Below, one piece after another: positions 1 to 8,656 of a stretch of DNA of 64,000 nt. The notes beneath the pieces were generated by a model. The model did no database searches. It saw only the letters and a program-made list of their open reading frames with translations, and was not told where the DNA came from. Source of the stretch: Streptomyces sp. WMMB 322 (lineage in GTDB: Bacteria; Actinomycetota; Actinomycetes; Streptomycetales; Streptomycetaceae); contig NZ_FMHI01000009.1 of NCBI RefSeq assembly GCF_900090145.1, forward strand, positions 124,001-188,000, given 5' to 3'. A program made the position numbers and the translations under genes. Numbering within the stretch: the stretch's first letter is position 1; every line of letters starts with the position of its first letter.

Positions 1-2
1 TG

Positions 3-335
3 CGGCGCCGGGCGGAGGCCGCGGTGCGGGCTGCCCGCGCCGGTGACCTCGACGTGCTGATCGGCTACGACCTGCGCTACTGGCGGGAGTTGGGTGAGGT
101 CATCGGGAACCGTTACATCTCGGACTTCCTCGACCGGCTCCGCGTGCAGTGCTGGGTCTGCAGCGTGCCCTGCCTGCGCAGCGACCCGGATCTGGTGAAC
201 CGGCTGTGGTCGGGGCACAGGGAACTGGCGGACGCCTTGGAGCGCGAGGACATGGAGGAGACGCGGCGGATCATGTCCGATTACCACCGGCACGCGCTGG
301 CGCTGGCGGACAAGGCCTCGGGGTTCGGTCCGTGA
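3..335 (+). CDS. GntR-family regulator, C-terminal FCD ligand-binding domain (5' end outside window)
   Basis: The reading frame is open from the left edge, so only about 110 C-terminal residues are present. They fit the last helices of an FCD domain: a D-x-x-Y-W-R-E-L-x-E-V-I-G-N segment (residues after position 75), then a conserved H in GHRELADALER and a final MSDYHRHA helix, which in the family supply metal- and effector-binding His residues. FCD regulators are cytoplasmic dimeric repressors with an N-terminal winged helix, which lies outside the window. The target cannot be told from here. A low-complexity patch follows the stop. Confidence 0.7.
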   Translation, partial: RRRAEAAVRAARAGDLDVLIGYDLRYWRELGEVIGNRYISDFLDRLRVQCWVCSVPCLRSDPDLVNRLWSGHRELADALEREDMEETRRIMSDYHRHALALADKASGFGP

Positions 336-352
336 GCCCGGCCCGCGCGTCG

Positions 353-525
353 GCCGGCACCGGCACCGGCTCCGGCGTCCGCGCGGCCGGCACCGGAGGC
401 GGTGCTCCTGTGGCCGGAGCCGCGGCCGGAACTGGCGCTCCTGTAGCCGGAACGGTGGCCGGAACCGGGGCCGGAGCGGTGCTCCCACGGCCGGAACCGC
501 GGCCGGGGTGACCGGTACCGGCGCT
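353..525. repeat. Low-complexity GCCGGAACCGG-type imperfect repeats
   Basis: The stretch between the FCD gene and the next start is built from variants of GCCGGAAC/GCCGGAGC. A longer unit, GGYGCTCC followed by GCCGGA about five bases later, occurs three times, beginning at 401, 434 and 478. I see no credible gene. It may be a slipped-strand expansion or a weak transcription stop after the regulator. Confidence 0.5.
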
Positions 526-601
526 CTTCCCCACGTCACCGCCGTCGGCACTACGCTGTTGCGACCGGGCCGGGAACTCCCCCGGCGAAGCGAAGGGAAG
601 G

Positions 602-1267
602 GTGGAGAATCCCTTGGCATGTGATCTCTGGTTGGTTCCTCTCGTCGACGTGCTGTGCCACAGCCCCGACAACCCCTTCGCCGAGGAGATCGCCACGTAC
701 GACAAGGCGCTGACGGAAGCAGGACTGCCGCCCGTGCCCGTCTACAACTACATGCCGGGCCTGTCGGGGGACGTTGCGCCCGTCGCCGGGTTCGACTACG
801 ACGCGCTCCACTTCCTGCGCCGCGCGCACATCCTGCAGATGTGCAACCTCGAGGTCACCCCCGTCGACGAACTGGGCGGCGACTACGAGCAGTTGCTGGA
901 GATGTTCGAGACGACGGTGCAGCAGTCCCACCTGGTGTGGCACTACGACCACGCGGGCGCATACGTGCCCCTCGACTTCCCCGTGCCGCTCGCGAACGAC
1001 GAACTGATAGACGGCGGCGGGCCGCTGGGCTCCAGCCACGGTCTGCTGCGTGAACTGGAGGCCGTCGCACCGTACCTGGGCATCGACCCGGCCGCGCCGC
1101 CGCCGGTGCCGCAGGCCCCGACGCGGCCCACGGACCTGGCGGAGCCGGCGGAGACGCCGGTCGCCCACGGGGACGGGCCGTTCGCGCGGGAGCGGCACGT
1201 GTGGCTGGGGCTGCACGCGGCGGCCACGCGGAGCCTGGCCCAGGGGTCGATGATCGTCTTCAGCTGA
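602..1267 (+). CDS. Conserved hypothetical protein (221 aa)
   Basis: I do not recognise a named domain. The GTG start at 602 follows a GAAGGGAAGG purine run, a good ribosome binding site. The protein is soluble, acidic and without signal peptide or membrane segment. The body up to about residue 165 looks folded (for example YNYMPGLSGDVAPVAGFDYD). A Pro/Ala-rich linker at about 160-185 precedes a short C-terminal segment RHVWLGLHAAATRSLAQGS. It is convergent with the SLATT-like gene and separated from it by a perfect palindrome that probably ends both transcripts. Confidence 0.75.
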   Translation: MENPLACDLWLVPLVDVLCHSPDNPFAEEIATYDKALTEAGLPPVPVYNYMPGLSGDVAPVAGFDYDALHFLRRAHILQMCNLEVTPVDELGGDYEQLLEMFETTVQQSHLVWHYDHAGAYVPLDFPVPLANDELIDGGGPLGSSHGLLRELEAVAPYLGIDPAAPPPVPQAPTRPTDLAEPAETPVAHGDGPFARERHVWLGLHAAATRSLAQGSMIVFS

Positions 1268-1301
1268 CGCGAAGTGCGCGGCCTCCCGGCACAAGTGCGC
1301 G

Positions 1302-1325
1302 GCCTTCCGGCCCGGGCCGGAAGGC
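1302..1325. terminator. Bidirectional terminator palindrome
   Basis: A perfect 12+12 base inverted repeat (GCCTTCCGGCCC / GGGCCGGAAGGC) lies between two convergent genes, 35 bases after one stop and 5 bases beyond the other. There is no T-tract, which is common for Streptomyces terminators. Confidence 0.7.
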
Positions 1326-1330
1326 GGCCG

Positions 1331-2035
1331 TCACAGCGGCCCCTCGGGCGGTCGCTGGCGGGGCATGCTCGGCCGGAACCCCGGCGGGGCGGGGAAGCGG
1401 TGCACGTTGTGTCCGGCGGCGCAGACCTCCGCGGGGCGCGCCGCCCGGGTACCGACCGCCTGCGGGGCCGGCGCCGCGGGAGCGGCCCTGAACTCCAGCA
1501 TCCAGTCGGCGGTTTCACTCCTCACGATCTCCGAGACGTCCTCGGTGAAGCGGCGCAGCAGCGACAGGCCGCGCTCCGCCGCCTCGCTCGCCCCGCCCTC
1601 CGCCGGTCCGAGCATCTCGCGCACGGATTCCGACGCCCAGTCGTACTGCAGGGTCTCCAGTCGCCGCTGGATGGCCTGCGCGGTCGCGACGTCGCGGATC
1701 CAGCCCGAGGTCAGCCCGAAGTACCGGTCGGCGCACACGCACGCCAGGGCGCCGAGCAGCGCCAGATAGCCCCACACGGCGTGCCGCGCGGGCAGCGTCC
1801 CGGTCAGGGTCAGCAGGGGCAGCACCGCGGCGCCGGCGGCGCCGAGGGACACACCGGTGCGCAGGGCACGCGCGCCCCACTGCTTCCAGGTGCGGTCGGA
1901 GAGATACCAGTCTGCGACGATCAGCGCGCGCTGCTCCACCCATACGTACAGCTCGTCGAGGCGCTCCCCCGGCTCACCCCAGTCACCGAGCGGGAACGCC
2001 CGTCCCGCCCCGGGCCGCATCTCCGGCTTGCTCAC
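1331..2035 (-). CDS. SLATT-type two-transmembrane protein
   Basis: The protein has about 234 residues from the GTG at 2035, which has a GGGG-containing purine stretch upstream. An in-frame ATG at 2098 would add 21 residues, so the start is uncertain. An N-terminal helix ending WYLSDRTWKQWGARALR leads into two membrane segments (about residues 60-80 and 85-103 from the chosen start), then a long helix with RRLETLQYDWASES. This layout and the YDW-containing helix fit the SLATT (SMODS/SLOG-associating 2TM) superfamily, members of which act as membrane effectors in nucleotide-signal defence systems. No SMODS or SLOG partner is adjacent. The C-terminus is a Pro/Ala-rich tail. It is divergent from purD. 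Confidence 0.6.
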   Translation of the reverse strand: MSKPEMRPGAGRAFPLGDWGEPGERLDELYVWVEQRALIVADWYLSDRTWKQWGARALRTGVSLGAAGAAVLPLLTLTGTLPARHAVWGYLALLGALACVCADRYFGLTSGWIRDVATAQAIQRRLETLQYDWASESVREMLGPAEGGASEAAERGLSLLRRFTEDVSEIVRSETADWMLEFRAAPAAPAPQAVGTRAARPAEVCAAGHNVHRFPAPPGFRPSMPRQRPPEGPL

Positions 2036-2070
2036 CGCCACACCCCACAACACACGCGCCACGACGACGA

Positions 2071-2088
2071 CTTTTCGAAGGGCCCTTC
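2071..2088. promoter_or_regulatory. Candidate regulatory motif CTTTTCGAAGGGCCCTTC (copy 1)
   Basis: This 18-base motif, with an AAGGGCCCTT palindrome at its centre, lies just upstream of the chosen start of the SLATT-like gene and about 145 bases before purD. A nearly identical copy in the opposite orientation is at 8503-8521. Function is inferred from recurrence only. Confidence 0.3.
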
Positions 2089-2231
2089 CTACCGCCATAA
2101 GTGGGGGCGCACTGCCGGTTTGCGGACGAAGTACCACCGAAATGCGCACTGTTCAGGTATAGGACGGATTCCACTCTCACTCGAAAGAGTGCCCCGTGAA
2201 GGACGTGCAGGCCGACGTCTAGGCTGCTCCC

Positions 2232-3491
2232 GTGAGGATTCTGGTCATCGGCGGCGGCGCCCGCGAACACGCCCTGTGCCGCTCTCTTTCGCTCGACCCC
2301 GAGGTCACCGCGCTGCACTGTGCACCCGGCAACGCAGGCATCGCCGAGGTCGCCACGCTGCACGCGGTGGACGCGACGGACGGCTCCGCGGTCGCGGCGC
2401 TCGCGGAGACGCCGCAGGTGAGGGCGGACCTCGTCGTCATCGGACCGGAGGCGCCGCTCGTCGCCGGTGTCGCGGACGCCGTACGGGCGCGCGGCATCGC
2501 CGTGTTCGGCCCGTCGGCGCGGGCGGCGCAGCTGGAGGGTTCCAAGGCGTTCGCCAAGGAGGTCATGGCGGCTGCGGGCGTGCCGACCGCCCGCAGCCGG
2601 CTGTGCACCACGCCGCAGGAGGCCGACGAGGCGCTGGACGCCTTCGGTCCTCCGTACGTGGTGAAGGACGACGGGCTCGCCGCGGGCAAGGGAGTCGTCG
2701 TGACAGGCGACATCGAGGAGGCCCGCGCGCATGCCCGCGCCTGTGAGCGGGTGGTCATCGAGGAGTTCCTGGACGGGCCCGAGGTCTCGCTCTTCGCGGT
2801 GACGGACGGCGAGACCGTCGTGCCGCTCCAGCCCGCTCAGGACTTCAAGCGCGCCTACAACGGCGACGAGGGCCCCAACACCGGTGGAATGGGCGCCTAT
2901 TCGCCGCTGCCCTGGGCGGACCCGAAGCTCGTGCAGGAGATCGAGCAGACGGTGCTCCAGCCGACCGTCGACGAACTGCGGCGCCGCGGAACGCCGTTCT
3001 CCGGGCTGCTCTACGCGGGCCTCGCGATCACTTCGCGCGGTGTGCGCGTCATCGAGTTCAACGCCCGCTTCGGCGACCCGGAGACCCAGGCCGTACTGGC
3101 GCGGCTGCGGACGCCGCTGGCCGGGCTGCTGCACGCCTCGGCCACCGGAGGGCTGGCCGGCTTCCCGCCGCTGAGCTGGAGCGAGGAGGCCGCCGTCACC
3201 GTCGTCGTCGCGGCGCGCGACTATCCGGCGACGCCCCGAACCGGTGACGTGATCGAGGGGCTGGACGCGGTGGCCCGGCAGGACGCACCCGAGGCCTACG
3301 TGCTGCACGCGGGCACCAAGCGGGACTCGAAGGGGCGCGTCGTCAGCGCGGGGGGCCGGGTGTTGTCCGTCACCGCGACGGGGCCGGGGCTCTCCGGAGC
3401 ACGCGAACGGGCCTACCGGGCGCTGGGGCGCATCCGGCTCGACGGCTCGCACCACCGGACGGACATTGCGGCCGGGGCGGCGGAGCAGTAG
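2232..3491 (+). CDS. purD: Phosphoribosylamine--glycine ligase (GAR synthetase)
   Basis: PurD (419 aa, usual family length) joins glycine to 5-phosphoribosylamine with ATP, step 2 of de novo purine synthesis, in the cytoplasm. The N-terminal domain starts RILVIGGGAREHALCRS, the family's dinucleotide-like loop. The ATP-grasp region has GSKAFAKEVMAAAGVPTA, VVKDDGLAAGKGVVV, DFKRAYNGDEGPNTGGMGAY and FNARFGDPETQ. The GTG start is only 7 bases after a TAGGCT hexamer (2219-2224), so a leaderless transcript is possible, and there is no clear Shine-Dalgarno. It is divergent from the SLATT-like gene. The other purine genes in this window lie on the same strand but in separate units. Confidence 0.97.
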   Translation: MRILVIGGGAREHALCRSLSLDPEVTALHCAPGNAGIAEVATLHAVDATDGSAVAALAETPQVRADLVVIGPEAPLVAGVADAVRARGIAVFGPSARAAQLEGSKAFAKEVMAAAGVPTARSRLCTTPQEADEALDAFGPPYVVKDDGLAAGKGVVVTGDIEEARAHARACERVVIEEFLDGPEVSLFAVTDGETVVPLQPAQDFKRAYNGDEGPNTGGMGAYSPLPWADPKLVQEIEQTVLQPTVDELRRRGTPFSGLLYAGLAITSRGVRVIEFNARFGDPETQAVLARLRTPLAGLLHASATGGLAGFPPLSWSEEAAVTVVVAARDYPATPRTGDVIEGLDAVARQDAPEAYVLHAGTKRDSKGRVVSAGGRVLSVTATGPGLSGARERAYRALGRIRLDGSHHRTDIAAGAAEQ

Positions 3492-3939
3492 GCGAAGCCC
3501 AGGGCCGCCCGGTGGCCGCCGGCGACCGCGCCATCGAGGACGCCCCGCGCGCCACGGCCGCGCGCCACGGCCGCGGCGGCCCACTTGCCCATACCGGACC
3601 GCACGCCCATAGCCGACCGCACCCCCCATAAAGGGCACGCGGGGACAGGACGGGCACCCTGCTCACCCCCCGGTGACGCAAGAGCTCTGCCCAAAGCCAT
3701 TCCATCGAGTGACCGGACACCGGAGCGGCTGACGGCTGACAGGCCCCCAACTAGGGTTCCGCGCAAGCCGTATGGGCGTTCGCGGCCCTGTTTTCTGGCC
3801 GTGCCCGGCTCTGCCTTCTCGGCCGTGCCCGGCCCAGTCCCGAGTGGCCCTGCGCACGTTGCGGTGTCGGCGCGCGGTGCCACAGTGGGACCACCGAAAC
3901 CCGGGAAACCGGACACGTCGTGATGGGGGTGAGCAGTTC
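3492..3939. other. Intergenic, no gene seen
   Basis: About 450 bases between purD and the next start. It contains short GC-rich direct repeats (GGCCGTGCCCGGC twice near 3800-3835; a CCGACCGCAC motif twice near 3590-3630). No convincing coding region on either strand and no strong terminator hairpin with a T-tract was found. Confidence 0.5.
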
Positions 3940-5571
3940 GTGGTGGGCCGCCAGGCAGGGACGCGCTCCGCGCGCTCGCACGCTCTCTCCGTGCTCCGCA
4001 TCCGCGGCACGGCGCTCGCTCTCGCGCTGCTGCCCGCGGCCGCCGCGGTGATACTTCTCGCCGCCGAGACGACGGGCCGGATCGGCCCCGGCTGGTCGGG
4101 CGTCCGGCTCGCCGTGACCGGCCTGGCGGCGCTGGCCCTGGCGGTGGCCGGCGGCGTCGCGGCCGTGATCGCACGGTCGCGTCCGGCCGTCTCCCCCACC
4201 GTTCCCGTGGAGGAGGCCTCCGCCGCCGACCTGTACGACCTGGTGCGGGACCTGGCCGAGCGGCTGGAGGTGCCGGTTCCCTCCGCCGTGGCCCTCACCC
4301 CGGACTGCGACAGCTGGCTGGAGGACCGCTCGCACCGCACACGGGGGCGCGTGGCCCCCGTGCTGGTCATCGGCTCGCCGTTCCTGTGGTGGATGAGGGT
4401 GGCGGAGCTGCGTGCCCTGCTGGCGCCCGTGGTCGCGGGCACGGGGCCTTCCCTGCACCCGGACATAGCCGCCGCCCGCCGGTTCGTGCGTGGGCTGGAC
4501 GCGGCCGTCGCCGTCGCCGACAAGGTGCACGCCGGGCGCCCCGGCGCGGGCGGGCCCGGCGCCGCGGTGCGCCGCGCGTGGCTCCGCTTCGCGGGCGGCT
4601 GCGCCCGGTTGATGCTGCGGGCCTGCGCGCCGCACGCGGCCGAGATGGAGCGCGGGGTCGCCGCAGCCGCCGCAGCCCGTGCACAGGGTGTGGATCACGC
4701 GCTGCGCACGGCGGCGCAGGAGCAGGTTGGCCTCGCCTACGCGGGCTGGGACAGGCTGCTGACGCGGGTCGCCCTGCCCGCCTGGCGCATCGGCCGGTGG
4801 CCGGCCCGCCTCGACGCGGGAGTCGTCTCCGCGCTGACCGACCTCTCCCACCGTGACAGTCTCGCCGAGGGCTTCACCTCGCGCCTCGGCGAGCGGCCCG
4901 CCTGCGATCTGCTCGACGAGCCGGGTGCCGTCGACGAGGCGGTCTCGCTGCTCGCCGCCCGCCTCTTCCACGGCGGCCCGCCGGAGCCGGGCCCGGACTG
5001 GGCGCCCGTCGACTGGCAGAAGTATCCGGAGGAGGTCGTCGACCGCATCTGGCGCACCCGCGCATCCCGCCTCTTCACGCACCTCGCGGCGCTGGACCGG
5101 CCGGGCGGCGGCGCGGTCGGCGGTGGAGCGACACCGGCCCGGATCATGGAGTGGCTGACGGACGGCGCGGAGGCCCGCACGGAGGAGCTGGCCGCCCGCA
5201 TAGGCGCCGCCGTCGCGCGCGAGTCGTCGCACGAGTCGTGGGAGGACCCTCTCGTGGCGCCGCTGATAGCGCGCCCGGGCGACGGCGCCGGTGTCTCGCC
5301 CATGGGTCTCCCGCTCCATGAGCCCCGCAGCGGGCGGGAGTTGATGACGGAGCACATCACAGCGCTGATCTGCTGCGCGGCTGTGGACACCGCGGGAGCC
5401 GCCCCCGGCCTCGACTGGCTCGACGGTCCGGCGCTGCTCGTCGACGGTGCGCGCACGGCCGACCTGACGGGCCCCGTGCTCGAACTCGTCGAGGGCGGCG
5501 ACGCCGAGCCGCTGCGGGAGTGGATGGCACTCGTGGGGGTCAGGCCGGACAAGCCCGTACGCCTCGTATGA
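3940..5571 (+). CDS. Membrane protein with an M48-peptidase-like domain lacking the zinc motif
   Basis: The protein has 543 residues from the GTG at 3940 (GGGGGTGAG ribosome site 6 bases upstream; GTG 3943 is the alternative). Two N-terminal membrane segments lie at about 24-44 and 57-78. The following segment reads like the start of an M48 metallopeptidase: an N-terminal strand, VLVIGSPFLWWM at about 141-152 and ELRALLAPVVAG at about 156-167. Active members have HExxH just after ELRAVLA. Here that position is PVVAG, so zinc binding is lost. The rest is Ala-rich helix with no second recognisable domain. I infer a catalytically dead pseudo-peptidase or a distant homologue with another role. 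The following gene is 83 bases downstream on the same strand. Confidence 0.6.
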   Translation: MVGRQAGTRSARSHALSVLRIRGTALALALLPAAAAVILLAAETTGRIGPGWSGVRLAVTGLAALALAVAGGVAAVIARSRPAVSPTVPVEEASAADLYDLVRDLAERLEVPVPSAVALTPDCDSWLEDRSHRTRGRVAPVLVIGSPFLWWMRVAELRALLAPVVAGTGPSLHPDIAAARRFVRGLDAAVAVADKVHAGRPGAGGPGAAVRRAWLRFAGGCARLMLRACAPHAAEMERGVAAAAAARAQGVDHALRTAAQEQVGLAYAGWDRLLTRVALPAWRIGRWPARLDAGVVSALTDLSHRDSLAEGFTSRLGERPACDLLDEPGAVDEAVSLLAARLFHGGPPEPGPDWAPVDWQKYPEEVVDRIWRTRASRLFTHLAALDRPGGGAVGGGATPARIMEWLTDGAEARTEELAARIGAAVARESSHESWEDPLVAPLIARPGDGAGVSPMGLPLHEPRSGRELMTEHITALICCAAVDTAGAAPGLDWLDGPALLVDGARTADLTGPVLELVEGGDAEPLREWMALVGVRPDKPVRLV

Positions 5572-5654
5572 TGCCGGGCGGTGACGTGCTGCTCGCGTAA
5601 TGTGACGGTGCGGCTCTGTCGGGGGCGTCGACAAGCAGGGGGGTTGGGGCAGAG

Positions 5655-7151
5655 GTGGGCAAGGCAGACATCCGGCGATGGGAGTCCGGGGCGCTTGCGC
5701 ACGCGGTCACGGACCCGTTCGGGCAGGGACCGCTTCCCTGGCTGCGCTTCGGTGAGCAGTACTTCGACAACGGCCGCATGGTCCCCTGGTACGTGGACCA
5801 CACCGGCCTCGAGGACGTGCTCGCCGGCGAGCGCATCCGGCGCAGCACGGGCGTCGGCCGCCCCCGCACCGCGGACGACCTGCACTGCCAGATCAAGGGC
5901 TTCGCGGGCAGCGACGGCGGCACGGCCCCCGGCGAGTCGCTCGACTTCCGCATCACCGTCGACCCGCCCCAGTCCTTCGGCGTCGACATCTACCGCATCG
6001 GCCACTACGACGGCGACGGCGCCCGGAAGATCACGACCAGCCCGCGCCTGTCGGGCATCCGCCAGCCCGACCCGCTCGCCGCCGGGAGGACGGTCTCCTG
6101 CCACCACTGGTGGCTCTCCTGGCGGCTGCAGATTCCCGAGGACTGGTCCACCGGTGCCTACGTCGCGGTCCTCACCACCGCCGACGGGTGCCACCGCTCG
6201 CACATCCCCTTCACCGTCCGCGACCGCACCCCCGGGGATCTTCTCCTCGTCATGCCGGACATCACGTGGCAGGCCTACAACCTCTTCCCCGAGGACGGCC
6301 GCACGGGCGCCAGCCTCTACCACGCATGGGACGAGGAGGGCCGGCTGCTGGGCGAGGCGGACGCGGCCGTCACGGTCTCCTTCGACCGCCCGTACGCCGG
6401 GGCCGGCCTGCCCCTGCACGTGGGTCACGCCTACGACTTCATCCGCTGGGCCGAGCGCCACGGCTACGACCTCGCATACGCGGACGCCCGCGATCTGCAC
6501 GCGGGCCGTGTCGATCCGTCCCGCTGCCGGGGCGTCGTCTTCCCCGGCCACGACGAGTACTGGACGGTGCCCATGCGCCGTGCGGTGGAACGGGCGCGTG
6601 ACGCGGGCACCTCCTTGGTCTTCCTGTCCGCCAACACCATGTTCTGGCAGGTGCAGTTGGACCCGCTGCCCGGCGGCGCCCCCGACCGGCTGCTGACGTG
6701 CCGCAAGCGCCGCGGCCCCGGCCGCGCCGCCCAGTGGCGCACCATGGGCGAACCCGAACAGCTCGTGCTGGGCATCCAGTACACCGGCCAGGTCCCCCGC
6801 CCGTACCCGCTGGTGGTGCGCAACGGCGGCCACTGGCTGTGGGAGTCCACCGGGGCGGCCGAGGGAGACGAACTGCCCGGCCTGGTCGCGGGGGAGGCCG
6901 ACTGCTACTTCCCCCGTACGGGCCTGCCGGAGCACTCCGAGCGCGCGCTGCTCGCGCACTCCCCGTACAGCGACGTGCGGGGTGTCCGCCGCCACCAGGA
7001 GACGTCGCTCTACCGGGCTCCTTCCGGCGCGCTGGTCTTCTGTTCCGGCACCTTCGCCTGGTCGCCGGCGCTGGACCGGCCCGGACATGTCGATCCCCGC
7101 ATCCAGCGGGCGACGGCCAACCTCCTCGACCGGGTGAGCAAGCGGAACTGA
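5655..7151 (+). CDS. N,N-dimethylformamidase beta-subunit-like protein
   Basis: The 498-residue protein matches the family named after the large-subunit C-terminal domain of N,N-dimethylformamidase, which has a glutamine-amidotransferase-like fold. Diagnostic parts are GFAGSDGGTAPGESLDFRI (early beta domain), YRIGHYDGDGARK, MPDITWQAYNLFPEDGR, then VFPGHDEYWTVPMRRAVERA and LSANTMFWQV in the second half. Most actinobacterial members have no tested substrate, so amidase activity is not assured. The GTG start at 5655 has a GGGG/GAGG-rich leader. There is no signal peptide. It may be co-transcribed with the pseudo-peptidase upstream. purC follows 240 bases later. Confidence 0.75.
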   Translation: MGKADIRRWESGALAHAVTDPFGQGPLPWLRFGEQYFDNGRMVPWYVDHTGLEDVLAGERIRRSTGVGRPRTADDLHCQIKGFAGSDGGTAPGESLDFRITVDPPQSFGVDIYRIGHYDGDGARKITTSPRLSGIRQPDPLAAGRTVSCHHWWLSWRLQIPEDWSTGAYVAVLTTADGCHRSHIPFTVRDRTPGDLLLVMPDITWQAYNLFPEDGRTGASLYHAWDEEGRLLGEADAAVTVSFDRPYAGAGLPLHVGHAYDFIRWAERHGYDLAYADARDLHAGRVDPSRCRGVVFPGHDEYWTVPMRRAVERARDAGTSLVFLSANTMFWQVQLDPLPGGAPDRLLTCRKRRGPGRAAQWRTMGEPEQLVLGIQYTGQVPRPYPLVVRNGGHWLWESTGAAEGDELPGLVAGEADCYFPRTGLPEHSERALLAHSPYSDVRGVRRHQETSLYRAPSGALVFCSGTFAWSPALDRPGHVDPRIQRATANLLDRVSKRN

Positions 7152-7391
7152 GGGCGAGGGCCGCGGGAGCCAGGCGTGCGAGGCGCCGAAGCGACCGGCG
7201 GCGGCCCGGACCGCCGCCGGTCCGCCGGGCCCCGAGAGGTGTGCGAACCCCTCGTACGGGACAATCGGGAGCCGAAGCGCTTCCTGCGGTGTGTCCCTCG
7301 CTCCCCCTCGCCTCTCCCCGCGCTCGCCGGGAGGGCTCCAGGGAGGTGCCCGGGGCACCGGGGAAGACCCTGAACCGACCCCGGAGGACTC

Positions 7392-8345
7392 GTGTCCGGA
7401 TTCGTGGAGAAGCCCGACCCCGTGCAGGTCCCGGGCCTGCTGCATCTGCACACAGGCAAGGTGCGCGACCTGTACCGCAACGAGGCGGGTGACCTGGTGA
7501 TGGTGGCCAGCGACCGCATCTCGGCGTACGACTGGGTGCTGCCGACCGAGATCCCCGACAAGGGCAGGATCCTCACCCAGTTGTCGCTGTGGTGGTTCGA
7601 GCAGCTCGCCGACCTCGTCCCCAACCACGTCCTCGGCACCGACGTGCCCGAGGGCGCCCCGGCCGACTGGGAGGGGCGCACCATGGTGTGCCGTTCGCTG
7701 CGGATGATCCCGGTGGAGTGCGTCGCACGCGGCTATCTGACGGGTTCGGGTCTCGCCGAGTACGAGCAGTCCCGCACGGTCTGCGGGCTCGCACTGCCCG
7801 AAGGGCTCACCGACGGCTCCGAGTTGCCGGGCCCGATCTTCACGCCCGCCACGAAGGCGGCGGTCGGCGACCACGACGAGAACGTCAGCTACGAGGAGGT
7901 CGCGCGCGAGGTCGGCGCGGAGACCGCCGCCCAGCTGCGGCAGTTGACGCTCGCCGTCTATCAGCGCGCCCGTGACGTCGCCCTCGACCGGGGCATCATC
8001 CTCGCCGACACCAAGTTCGAGTTCGGGTACGCGAACGGAGCGGACCGCGGCGACGGCATCGGTGTGCAGGCCGAGTCGGACGTCGGCCTGGTCCTCGGCG
8101 ACGAGGTGCTCACCCCCGACTCGTCCCGCTTCTGGCCCGCGGACAAGTGGCAGCCGGGGCAGGCGCAGGAGTCGTTCGACAAGCAGTTCGTCCGCGACTG
8201 GCTGTCAGGCCCGGAGTCCGGGTGGGACAGGAGGGGGGAGGAGCCCCCGCCGCCGCTCCCGGAGAGCGTCGTGGAACAGACCCGCACCAAGTACGCGGAG
8301 GCGTACCGGATGCTCACGGGGCTCGGCTGGGAACAGGTGAACTGA
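7392..8345 (+). CDS. purC: Phosphoribosylaminoimidazole-succinocarboxamide synthase (SAICAR synthetase)
   Basis: PurC (317 aa) condenses CAIR with aspartate using ATP, step 8 of purine synthesis. Family signatures are clear: GKVRDLYRN near residue 20, ASDRISAYDWVLPTEIPDKG, LTQLSLWWFEQL, VECVARGYLTGSG, and the late ILADTKFEFGYA with EVLTPDSSRFWPADKW. The GTG start has GGAGG 6 bases upstream. The length matches the long actinobacterial/yeast-like form. The gene stands apart from purD (about 3.9 kb upstream) and from purS (about 15.5 kb downstream, beyond the RiPP cluster). Confidence 0.97.
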   Translation: MSGFVEKPDPVQVPGLLHLHTGKVRDLYRNEAGDLVMVASDRISAYDWVLPTEIPDKGRILTQLSLWWFEQLADLVPNHVLGTDVPEGAPADWEGRTMVCRSLRMIPVECVARGYLTGSGLAEYEQSRTVCGLALPEGLTDGSELPGPIFTPATKAAVGDHDENVSYEEVAREVGAETAAQLRQLTLAVYQRARDVALDRGIILADTKFEFGYANGADRGDGIGVQAESDVGLVLGDEVLTPDSSRFWPADKWQPGQAQESFDKQFVRDWLSGPESGWDRRGEEPPPPLPESVVEQTRTKYAEAYRMLTGLGWEQVN

Positions 8346-8656
8346 TCACGAGCGTGGGCCCCTCCCGTGGGCCCCTCCCACTGCGCGTCGCGGTGGGGCG
8401 TCTGCGCATCCCGTGTGATCCACGAGCTGAACGCACGGCGCTTTACCCGGAGTTGAATCGTCCGTCCGGGAGGGTGCATACGGGGGCAGATGCGCAGTAA
8501 ATGAAGGGCCCTTTCGAAAAGGTATCCCTCCGAGGGGTGTTCGGCGCCTTCGTTTTTTCTATGCTCGGTGTTCTGTTCCGCATGTGGGTGCTCAACTTCT
8601 GACCACCGCCCACGTGCACGGGTCCAGGCGGGGCGACCGGGCAGGGGGAATTCACC
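8346..8656. other. Intergenic between purC and the cluster regulator
   Basis: 311 bases. The first part has direct repeats of GTGGGCCCCTCCC (about 8355-8380) and a GC hairpin after purC. The second part is unusually AT-rich for this DNA (GTTTTTTCTATGCT at about 8551-8564, where TATGCT could be a -10 element for the regulator gene) and contains the motif at 8503-8521. No gene seen. Confidence 0.5.
8503..8521. promoter_or_regulatory. Candidate regulatory motif GAAGGGCCCTTTCGAAAAG (copy 2)
   Basis: Reverse-orientation counterpart of the motif at 2071-2088, differing by one inserted A. It sits about 135 bases upstream of the regulator start, where an operator would be expected. Function is inferred. 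Confidence 0.3.

Noticed and set aside
353..525. Short coding frame over the GCCGGAAC repeats
   Set aside because: The translation is only Gly/Ala/Thr/Pro low complexity, with no ribosome site.
2150..2231. Purine riboswitch or PurR box upstream of purD
   Set aside because: No recognisable aptamer or PUR box pattern; only a possible leaderless -10 hexamer.
1983..3638. 551-codon minus-strand frame across purD
   Set aside because: Antisense to purD, Arg/Gly/His-rich, without family signatures.
4737..7874. A 1045-codon open frame on the minus strand
   Set aside because: It is antisense to the M48-like, dimethylformamidase-like and purC genes, has GC-skewed composition and no recognisable domain; it is a shadow of high-GC coding DNA.
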